A stretch of 5,173 nt of DNA from an uncultured Clostridia bacterium. GTDB lineage: Bacteria; Bacillota; Clostridia; Oscillospirales; Ruminococcaceae. The stretch lies in the NCBI GenBank assembly GCA_947381875.1, contig CANCXY010000238.1:1-5173 (forward strand). Reading direction: 5' to 3'. The position numbers and the translations under genes are program-made. The notes beneath the pieces are model-generated. The model had not been told where the DNA came from. It saw only the letters and a program-made list of their open reading frames with translations, and did no database searches. Below are positions 1-4,872 of this stretch, piece by piece. Position 1 is the first letter of the stretch. Every line of letters begins with the position of its first letter.

Positions 1-8
1 CTCTGGCA

Positions 9-76
9 GGTCCGGGCAGCGCCCGGCAGGATTCCAAAGGGCAGCGCCCTTTGGGCAGGTTTGGGCGGCAGCCCAA
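9..76. repeat. String of three perfect hairpins with a repeated GGCAGG spacer
   Basis: Plus strand: CCGGGC (12-17) pairs with GCCCGG (21-26) around AGC. CCAAAGGGC (34-42) pairs with GCCCTTTGG (46-54) around AGC. TTGGGC (61-66) pairs with GCCCAA (71-76) around GGCA. Each is preceded or joined by GCAGGT or GCAGGA. Stems differ in sequence and length (6, 9, 6 bp) but all pair perfectly and the loop context is kept. It begins 3 nt past the HAD stop and reaches the window edge, so more hairpins may lie outside. No T-run follows any stem on the minus strand, so this is not a standard terminator. The rest of bases 1-79 holds no gene. Confidence 0.75.
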
Positions 77-79
77 CAG

Positions 80-886
80 TTATAGCAGGTACGTTTGCAC
101 CGCGCGTGCGACGCCGTCCTGCGCTGCCGGGGCGGATACCACGCTTGCAAGCGCGCGGATTTCCGGTGTGCCGTCCCCCATTGCGACCGAAAAGCCCGCG
201 CGGCGGAACATTTCCGCGTCGTTGTCGCCGTCGCCGAATACCGCTGTGTCTGCCCAGAGGATGCCTAAATGTTCTAAAAGATGCGTTATGCCGATGGATT
301 TGTCTACGTTTGCGCGCAGGATGTCGTATTTGTCGGGCTGGAAACAGACAAAGCGCAGGCCCAGGGTGGCGAAACGACTTTGAAAATCCTTTACGTCCTG
401 TTTTGCCATCGCCGTACAGGCGGCAAAGGGCATATCCTGTAAATGCCGCGTGCGGCTTTCGCCGTCGCGCAGATGTTCGGCAATGCCTTTTGTCTTTGTG
501 CCGCCGCCTTCGTATTCCTGCCGGAAAAGCTCATAGGAGATATACGCATAGTATGCGTCGGAAAAGAGGAACTCTAAGGGGATATGCCGTTCCTCAAAAA
601 AGCCGATCAACGCTTCCATTTCCGCCTGCGTCATGCGGCTGTTCCAAATAGGGCGGTTTTCGGCGTCGGTGACATCGCAGCCGTTCGCGGCGGCAAAATA
701 ATCGGGACGAATGCCCTCCCCCAAAACCGACTGCGCCGTATAGCGCGCGCGGCCAGAGGCGATCACCACCGGGATCCCCTTTTCCTGCAAAGCGCGCAGC
801 GCCGCCACTGTACCCTCACTGGGACCTGCCGCACCATGCGGTACAAGCGTCCCGTCTACGTCAAAAACTGCCGCCCGGATATTCAT
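80..886 (-). CDS. HAD superfamily hydrolase, Cof-type (subfamily IIB) phosphatase
   Basis: A 268-residue cytoplasmic Mg-dependent phosphatase of the Cof/YidA type; members usually dephosphorylate sugar phosphates or similar small molecules, and the substrate cannot be read from sequence. All four HAD motifs are present: motif I FDVDGTL (nucleophile D9, acid/base D11), motif II VIASGRA (S44), motif III K196 in NVDKSIGI, and motif IV VFGDGDNDAEM (D219, D223). AANGC at 66-70 and SVAMGDGTPEIR (233-244) are also typical of the group. The C2-type cap lies between motifs II and III (~85-185), and length is normal. The ATG gives the expected distance to motif I. It lies 127 nt after rsmA, behind a terminator, and may be independently expressed or controlled by read-through. 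The usual conserved Asn-Ala after MG is Asp-Gly here, a mild variant. Confidence 0.93.
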   Translation of the reverse strand: MNIRAAVFDVDGTLVPHGAAGPSEGTVAALRALQEKGIPVVIASGRARYTAQSVLGEGIRPDYFAAANGCDVTDAENRPIWNSRMTQAEMEALIGFFEERHIPLEFLFSDAYYAYISYELFRQEYEGGGTKTKGIAEHLRDGESRTRHLQDMPFAACTAMAKQDVKDFQSRFATLGLRFVCFQPDKYDILRANVDKSIGITHLLEHLGILWADTAVFGDGDNDAEMFRRAGFSVAMGDGTPEIRALASVVSAPAAQDGVARAVQTYLL

Positions 887-895
887 AGGCTATGA

Positions 896-909
896 TTCCC
901 CTTTTCCCC
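896..909 (-). promoter_or_regulatory. Purine-rich ribosome binding region of the HAD gene
   Basis: The minus strand reads GGGGAAAAGGGGAA, and the nearer GGGG sits 11 nt from the ATG at 886-884, a rather long spacing. The stretch nearly copies the right arm of the upstream 19-bp hairpin (13 of 15 positions), so the hairpin's C-rich arm could also pair with it. Confidence 0.45.
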
Positions 910-910
910 T

Positions 911-938
911 GAAAAATTCCCGCCGAGGCCCCGGCGGG
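911..938 (-). terminator. Rho-independent terminator between rsmA and the HAD gene
   Basis: Minus-strand reading: stem CCCGCCG and CGGCGGG (7 bp, all GC) around a GGGCCT loop, followed at once by AATTTTTC. This is the only structure in the window with proper intrinsic terminator form in the direction of the genes. It ends about 24 nt before the HAD start codon, leaving no room for a promoter after it, so it either ends the rsmA unit with partial read-through or acts as an attenuator. Confidence 0.65.
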
Positions 939-970
939 GATATCGTAGGCCGCCTGAAGACACGCAGGGC

Positions 971-1011
971 TTTCCCCATTTCCCCGCCCTTCGGGCGGGG
1001 AAATGGGGAAA
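971..1011. repeat. Perfect 19-bp inverted repeat downstream of rsmA
   Basis: Plus-strand arm TTTCCCCATTTCCCCGCCC (971-989) pairs without mismatch with 993-1011 around TTC. The inner 10 bp (TTCCCCGCCC with GGGCGGGGAA) are identical to the large stem of tandem unit 1 at 3358-3380. On the minus strand the structure begins 2 nt after the rsmA stop but is followed by GCCCTGCG, not by a T-run. On the plus strand it is followed by TTTTATTT, so as a classical terminator it points against the genes. It could protect the 3' end of the rsmA mRNA or stop antisense transcription. Confidence 0.75.
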
Positions 1012-1013
1012 TT

Positions 1014-1907
1014 TTATTTGCTTTCAAGCAGTTTCACTTGATTGGCAAGCGCCAGCGCGTCTGCCAGCACATCGGAAAGCTCGGCATACTCCTTCAGCGT
1101 GAGCTGTTCCGGCCTTGCCAGCGGCGATACGCCGATTGCCGCCAGCGCGTCCGACGCCGCCGCGCGCGGCACCCCCGTCCCCGCGCTGACAGCGTTTGCC
1201 GCCGTCTTCCGGCGCTGTGCGAACGCCGCGCGGATGACGCGGAACATCGCCCCCGCATCCTTCGGCGCGACCGGCGGCACCGGATGGATACGGAGCTGAA
1301 TAACCGCGCTCGTCACCTTGGGCGGAGGGTAAAAGCTGCCCGGCTGCACCGTGAACAGCAGGCGCGGCGCGGCATAATATTGTACGGCATAACTGATCGC
1401 CCCCGCCTCCCTTGTGCCGGGCGCCGCGGTGAGGCGCTGCGCGGCCTCGCGCTGCACCATCACCGTGATATGCTCCACGGGCAGGCGCGTTTCCAACAGC
1501 TTCATCAAAAGCGGGCTGGTGATGTTATAGGGCAGGTTCGCGCACACGGCGGCGCGCAGGCCGGGAAATTCCTTTTGCAACAGCGCCGCAAGGTCCAGCT
1601 TCAGCGCGTCGCCCTGTACGATGGATACATTTTTATAGTCCCGCAGCGTCTCTGCAAGCAGCGGCGGCAGGCGCTTATCTACCTCCACCGCCACTACTTT
1701 TTTCGCACGCGCCGCCAGTGCCTGCGTCAGCACGCCGAAACCGGGGCCGATTTCCAGCACGCCGAATGTCTCATCAATGCCCGCCGCCTCTGCCATCTTC
1801 GGGCAGATGCCGGGGTTGACAAGGAAATTCTGCCCAAACCCCTTGGACAGGGAAAACCCATGTTCGGCGCAGAGCGCCTGGATGGTGGAGATATCCGTCA
1901 GCTTCAC
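1014..1907 (-). CDS. rsmA: 16S rRNA (adenine1518-N6/adenine1519-N6)-dimethyltransferase RsmA (KsgA)
   Basis: Transfers four methyl groups from S-adenosylmethionine to two adjacent adenines in the helix 45 loop of 16S rRNA late in 30S assembly; its loss classically gives kasugamycin resistance. At 297 residues it is slightly longer than the usual ~260-290. Visible motifs are KGFGQNFLVN (22-31), the SAM-binding LEIGPGFGVLT (51-61), the acidic E75 in AVEVD that binds the ribose, D100 in QGDAL, catalytic NLPYNITSP (124-132), VQREAAQRL (151-159), FYPPPKV (192-198) and FAQRRKT (229-235), which begins the C-terminal helical domain. The start is GTG; its GTGA overlaps the TGA stop of the S41 gene by 4 nt, so translation is probably coupled. 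No active-site residue is missing. Placement after an envelope protease gene is not functionally obvious and may only reflect shared transcription. Confidence 0.97.
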   Translation of the reverse strand: MKLTDISTIQALCAEHGFSLSKGFGQNFLVNPGICPKMAEAAGIDETFGVLEIGPGFGVLTQALAARAKKVVAVEVDKRLPPLLAETLRDYKNVSIVQGDALKLDLAALLQKEFPGLRAAVCANLPYNITSPLLMKLLETRLPVEHITVMVQREAAQRLTAAPGTREAGAISYAVQYYAAPRLLFTVQPGSFYPPPKVTSAVIQLRIHPVPPVAPKDAGAMFRVIRAAFAQRRKTAANAVSAGTGVPRAAASDALAAIGVSPLARPEQLTLKEYAELSDVLADALALANQVKLLESK

Positions 1908-3316
1908 GCCTCGTCCTCCGAAGAACTGTCCGAACCGGCATCCCCTGAACTGCCGCTGGCGCTGTCCGCGCCACTTTCGCTGTCCGAACCGCTGGACGAG
2001 TCCTTCGATTCCGAGGACGAATCCCCTGTATCGGAGGAAGATGAGGACTCCTCCGTCTGTGAACTGCTGTCCGGGGGCGTTGTGTTGGCCTCTATCTCGT
2101 CGCGCCCCAGTGTAATGGACATGGCTTCAAATGCCCGGCGGATCTGCGGATCGGTATCGACGGTAAAGGCGTAGAAATTCGCTTCTTCCTCGGCGCTCAA
2201 CAAAATTTCCACATCGGGCGAAATGCCTGTGCCGTTAAAGCTCGTGCCGCCTTTGCTGAGCAGCAGGCCCACCGTGTAGGAGAACGCGGAACCGTCCGAG
2301 AGCGCCACCGGCCGGCACTGGATGGTGCCTTTGCCCGCCGTGCGCGTGCCGAGGATACGCCCTTTTTCAAATTCGCGGATAGAGGTGGCAAACAACTCCG
2401 AGGCATACGAGGTGCCGCCGTTCACCAGTACGATCATGGGCAGCTTGACCTCGGCGGCGTCCGAAGTTTCCAGCGTCGTGGTGCTGCCGTCCTTGTTCTG
2501 CTGGCTCGCGATAGTACCCACCGGGCACAGGTAGTCAATGACCTGCATGGCGTTTGTCAGGCTGCCCCCCGTGCAGCCGCGCACATCAAAGACAAGCCCC
2601 TGCACCGGTTCCGATTCCTCCTGCCAGCGGCCTATCGTCGTTTTCACTTCGTCGGGCGTTTTGGTGTTGAACGCGCTGATCTTGATATACCCGATCGCGC
2701 CGTCCTCCGAAAGCTGCGACTCCGTGGCGGGCGTTTCATATTCGCGCCGCTGTATCTCCACCGCGCGCTCCTCGCCGTTCATGATGCTCACCACCGTGAG
2801 CGTCACAGACGTGCCGGATTCCCCCAAAAGCTGGCTGTTCACCTGGGCCAGCGCGAGCGTTTTCACGTCCGTCTCGCCAATGCGGGTGATATAACAGTCC
2901 TTCGTGATGCCCGACTCCTCGGCGGGGCTGCCCGCGTATACCTTTATCACACGCGCATAGCCCGCCGCGTCCTTCACCACATCTACGCCGACGCCCATCA
3001 CAACACCGTTCTGGATATTGAGGTATTCCAAATACTGCTTCGCCGTATAATAGCGCGCGTCGCGGTCGCCCATGCCGGTGACATAGCCCGCCGCGATATA
3101 ATCGTACAGCGAATCGTCCACAATGTCGCCATAGTAATTTTCGCGGGCGCTCTTGTCCATTTCCGAGAGCTTGTTGTACATAATCTCTTTTTCCCGCACG
3201 CCGCTGACCGTGCGGTTGAACATCTGCATGCTGAGGATCATGGTGACGACAAACGTAACAGTCATGGCGATAATCGCAATAGCCAGCGCTAAATTGACGG
3301 TGATTTTCTTGTTCAT
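1904..3316 (-). CDS. Membrane-anchored PDZ-S41 (C-terminal processing) peptidase family protein, nucleophile position changed
   Basis: A 470-residue protein of the CtpA/CtpB family; these proteases trim or degrade envelope proteins outside the membrane. Residues ~8-32 form a hydrophobic signal anchor. Residues ~105-190 are the PDZ domain (MGVGVDV, then YAGSPAEESGI). Residues ~205-375 are the S41 core, with YIKISAF near 210, LVFDVRGCTGG at 241-251 and the Lys motif GTRTAGKGTIQ at 323-333. K329 and Q333 fit the general-base Lys and the conserved Gln. The nucleophile motif reads NGGTSYASE (299-307), and the residue 25 before the Lys, where characterised members have Ser, is Tyr304; Ser303 and Ser306 lie beside it. 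The protein may therefore be inactive or altered. Residues ~412-470 are a low-complexity Ser/Asp/Glu/Gly tail. The stop overlaps the rsmA start. Family assignment is firm; activity is uncertain. Confidence 0.9.
   Translation of the reverse strand: MNKKITVNLALAIAIIAMTVTFVVTMILSMQMFNRTVSGVREKEIMYNKLSEMDKSARENYYGDIVDDSLYDYIAAGYVTGMGDRDARYYTAKQYLEYLNIQNGVVMGVGVDVVKDAAGYARVIKVYAGSPAEESGITKDCYITRIGETDVKTLALAQVNSQLLGESGTSVTLTVVSIMNGEERAVEIQRREYETPATESQLSEDGAIGYIKISAFNTKTPDEVKTTIGRWQEESEPVQGLVFDVRGCTGGSLTNAMQVIDYLCPVGTIASQQNKDGSTTTLETSDAAEVKLPMIVLVNGGTSYASELFATSIREFEKGRILGTRTAGKGTIQCRPVALSDGSAFSYTVGLLLSKGGTSFNGTGISPDVEILLSAEEEANFYAFTVDTDPQIRRAFEAMSITLGRDEIEANTTPPDSSSQTEESSSSSDTGDSSSESKDSSSGSDSESGADSASGSSGDAGSDSSSEDEA
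1915..1919 (-). promoter_or_regulatory. Ribosome binding site of rsmA inside the S41 tail
   Basis: GGAGG on the minus strand lies 7 nt before the GTG at 1907-1905, within the last codons of the S41 gene. The strong site and good spacing support GTG as the true start of rsmA. Confidence 0.85.
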
Positions 3317-3319
3317 ATA

Positions 3320-3328
3320 CCCTGCCCC
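3320..3328 (-). promoter_or_regulatory. Ribosome binding site of the S41 gene
   Basis: The minus strand reads GGGGCAGGG, then TAT, then the ATG at 3316-3314. The GGGG part sits 8 nt from the start, a workable but weak site compared with those of the neighbouring genes. It lies just past the last tandem repeat unit, so folding of that unit could affect its access. Confidence 0.5.
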
Positions 3329-3330
3329 AT

Positions 3331-3552
3331 TCTTCCCGCATATGCGGAAAGCGTTAATTCCCCGCCCGCTGGGCGGGGAATACGCAAAACTTCATTCTTC
3401 CCGCGCATGCGGAAAGCGTTGATTCCCCGCACGCCAGGCGGGGAATACGCAAAACTTTACTCTTCCCGCGCATGCGGAAAGCGTTGATTCCCCGCACGGC
3501 GGGCGGGGGAATACGCAAAACTTCACTTTTCCCTCGCATGCGGGAAGCATTT
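3331..3552. repeat. Tandem array of three 65/66-bp inverted-repeat units plus a partial fourth
   Basis: Units begin at 3331, 3396 and 3461, each with TCTTCCCG, and a partial fourth begins at 3527. Spacing is 65, 65 and 66 bp. Each full unit has, on the plus strand, a small dyad around GCATGCGG, the linker AAAGCGTT(A/G)ATT, a larger inverted repeat and the tail AATACGCAAAACTT. In unit 1 the large stem is perfect: TTCCCCGCCC (3358-3367) pairs with GGGCGGGGAA (3371-3380) around GCT, and the small dyad CCGCATATGCGG (3336-3347) is a perfect 12-bp palindrome. By hand count unit 1 differs from unit 2 at about 8 positions, and units 2 and 3 at about 4. The partial unit runs into the M23 stop codon. 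The array fills most of the 234-bp gap and would be transcribed in an M23-S41 message. No T-run follows the stems on the minus strand. Confidence 0.9.
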
Positions 3553-4699
3553 ATGATTTGAGATACGGCCACGCGCTCACAGGCGCCCCGTTGACATTCA
3601 CCTCGAAATGCAGGTGGTTGCCTGTGCTGTTGCCCGTGCTGCCCACATAGCCGATCAACTGGCCCTTTGTCACGACCTGCCCGTCACTGACTACGCGGCT
3701 CGACATATGCCCGTAGATAGTGGCAACATCGTTGCCGTGCGAGAGCTTGACGGAGATTCCGTAGCTCCAGTGGTTGCTTGTGCTGACAACACCGTCCGCC
3801 GCCGCATAGATTTTCGTCCCGGCGGGCGCGGGGATATCCATGCCCCGGTGTACGTCCGCCACACCGTAGATCACACGCTTGGTGCCGAAGTCCGAAGACA
3901 AATTATAATATCCAGGGATTGGCCACTGGAACACGCCGTTGAACTCCATGTCCACCTTCTGCGCGCGCACCCATTCCTCCCATTCCTTCTTTGCCGCCGT
4001 GTACTGGGCGGCAAGGTCGGCCTGGTATTCCTCCTGCGCGGTGATCTGCGCCTGTGCGGCGGAAATGGAATTGTCCGCCTGCTGGATGGCGTTCGCATAC
4101 TCCGCGATGGTATCCGTGGCCTCCTGCTCGCGGTCGGCAAGCTCAGCAAGCTGCTGTTCCAGCTCGGCGCGCTGCTGTTCCAATTCGGCCTGCTGTTCGC
4201 GCAGGTTCGCCACAAGCTCGGTGTCGCGCACGGTGATCTGCTGAAGGTTTTCCGTGAAACGCTGCATCTGCGAAATATCTTCGATGCCCAGCAACATGGC
4301 CAGATTGGACTGGCGGCTCATCTCGTACATGCCTTTCATGCGCTGCTCGAACTGCGCCTTTTCCCGCGCCACGTCCTCAACCTTCGCCGCTATCTCCGCG
4401 TTTTTGGCCTCGATGCTCTCCCGCTGGGCGGCTATATCCTCTTTGATGGCCGCAAGCTGCGCTTTCAGGGCATTGGCAAGAGCTAAATAGTGCTGCTTGA
4501 GCTGCTCGGCCTGCTCCTTGTTGCCCTCTAAGCGCGAAATCTCGTTTTTGCTGGCCTCGATCTCTTTTTTGATGCGCTCCATTCTCTCTTTTGGCGTCTC
4601 CTCGGCAAAGGCCATCAGCAGCGGCGCAATGATCGAGATTGCCATCAGCGCCACCACCACCAGGCAGACGACACGCACAAACTTACTTTGCCTGTTCAT
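3551..4699 (-). CDS. Secreted coiled-coil M23 (LytM) peptidoglycan endopeptidase, EnvC-like architecture
   Basis: Predicted zinc metallopeptidase of 382 residues that cleaves peptide cross-links of peptidoglycan outside the membrane. Residues 1-32 form a Sec signal peptide (basic start MNRQSKFVR, hydrophobic core, likely cleavage after AFA at 32). Residues ~35-250 are a long coiled coil rich in Gln, Glu, Ala and Lys, the part that in EnvC and PcsB binds FtsX. Residues ~260-382 are the M23 domain. The family residues are all present: H284 and D288 in HRGMD, H331 in YGHMS, H362 and H364 in HLHFEV. E. coli EnvC, by contrast, has a degenerate site and only activates amidases, so this protein is more likely an active enzyme. 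The start is chosen by the AGAGGAG site and signal peptide. The preceding ftsX gene makes an FtsEX-controlled division hydrolase the likely role, by inference. The 3' end abuts a tandem repeat array. Confidence 0.92.
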   Translation of the reverse strand: MNRQSKFVRVVCLVVVALMAISIIAPLLMAFAEETPKERMERIKKEIEASKNEISRLEGNKEQAEQLKQHYLALANALKAQLAAIKEDIAAQRESIEAKNAEIAAKVEDVAREKAQFEQRMKGMYEMSRQSNLAMLLGIEDISQMQRFTENLQQITVRDTELVANLREQQAELEQQRAELEQQLAELADREQEATDTIAEYANAIQQADNSISAAQAQITAQEEYQADLAAQYTAAKKEWEEWVRAQKVDMEFNGVFQWPIPGYYNLSSDFGTKRVIYGVADVHRGMDIPAPAGTKIYAAADGVVSTSNHWSYGISVKLSHGNDVATIYGHMSSRVVSDGQVVTKGQLIGYVGSTGNSTGNHLHFEVNVNGAPVSAWPYLKS

Positions 4700-4706
4700 T
4701 CCAGAA

Positions 4707-4713
4707 CTCCTCT
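4707..4713 (-). promoter_or_regulatory. Ribosome binding site of the M23 hydrolase gene
   Basis: The minus strand reads AGAGGAG, then 7 nt, then ATG at 4699-4697. This decides the start: the frame stays open further upstream to an ATG at 4858, but that extension reads through the hairpin segments, has no such site, and would put 53 non-signal-like residues before the signal peptide. Confidence 0.85.
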
Positions 4714-4750
4714 TTTTTGGGAACACCCAAACCGCAAAGATATTTTTCCT

Positions 4751-4786
4751 GTATCCTCCGCCCGGCGGGCAGAGGATACGCAAAAG
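4751..4786. repeat. Hairpin and second degenerate copy of the repeat core
   Basis: On the plus strand GTATCCTC (4751-4758) pairs with GAGGATAC (4772-4779). Inside, after a C-A mismatch, GCCC (4760-4763) pairs with GGGC (4767-4770) around a GGC loop. The right flank ATACGCAAAA (4776-4785) is identical to that of the 65-bp units. 16 of 20 positions from 4767 match unit 1 from 3371 by hand alignment. Both arms carry matched changes relative to unit 1, so pairing is kept although the sequence differs. Confidence 0.6.
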
Positions 4787-4817
4787 CCCCTTGCGCGGCC
4801 CCTTTCCGTGTGTCTTG

Positions 4818-4846
4818 TGCCCGCAGGGCAGGAAATACACAAAAAC
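4818..4846. repeat. Degenerate copy of the GGGC-ATACGCAAAA repeat core
   Basis: On the plus strand, arms TGCCC (4818-4822) and GGGCA (4826-4830) flank a GCA loop. They are followed by GGAAATACACAAAAAC. The stretch from 4826 resembles the right half of the 65-bp tandem units (GGGCGGGGAATACGCAAAAC at 3371-3390), differing mainly by G-to-A changes. It looks like a decayed or divergent member of the same family. Confidence 0.5.
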
Positions 4847-4872
4847 GGCTTCAGGCACTTCCCTTTTTGCTT

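Larger units (their letters stand above)
4700..4872 (-). other. Structured ftsX-M23 intergenic gap
   Basis: This 173-bp gap has no convincing gene. It holds two hairpin segments that share a core with the tandem repeats further down (listed separately), and the strong AGAGGAG ribosome binding site of the M23 gene. Neither hairpin is followed by a T-run on the minus strand, so neither is a convincing terminator. I see no clear -35/-10 pair, so read-through from ftsX is the simplest reading. Confidence 0.6.

Noticed and set aside
1038..2174. Long plus-strand open frame antisense to rsmA and the S41 tail, and similar ones at 61-651 and 3608-4486
   Set aside because: Translations are Arg/His/Leu-rich with no family motifs, and lie opposite well-supported genes; typical shadows in GC-rich DNA.
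2736..3341. Alternative minus-strand frame starting at 3341 over the S41 N-terminus
   Set aside because: It is the +1 shadow of the S41 gene; the S41 frame has the membrane anchor and PDZ motifs, and this one has none.
3331..3552. CRISPR array
   Set aside because: The units are directly adjacent with no unique spacers, the whole 65 bp repeats, and no cas genes are present.
3354..3572. 72-codon open frame on the minus strand through the repeat array, with RMRGKS(E/K)VLRIP appearing twice
   Set aside because: It arises from the repeats: the 66-bp step keeps frame once, then the 65-bp step breaks it. No ribosome binding site stands out and it overlaps the end of the M23 gene.
4751..4779. Intrinsic terminator between ftsX and the M23 gene
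   Set aside because: On the minus strand the stem is followed by AGGAAAAAT rather than a T-run, and on the plus strand by GCAAAAG; it is a structured repeat, not a classical terminator.
4700..4858. N-terminal extension of the M23 protein to an ATG at 4858
   Set aside because: The extra 53 residues translate the hairpin gap, no strong ribosome binding site precedes them, and they would bury the signal peptide that follows the AGAGGAG site and ATG at 4699.
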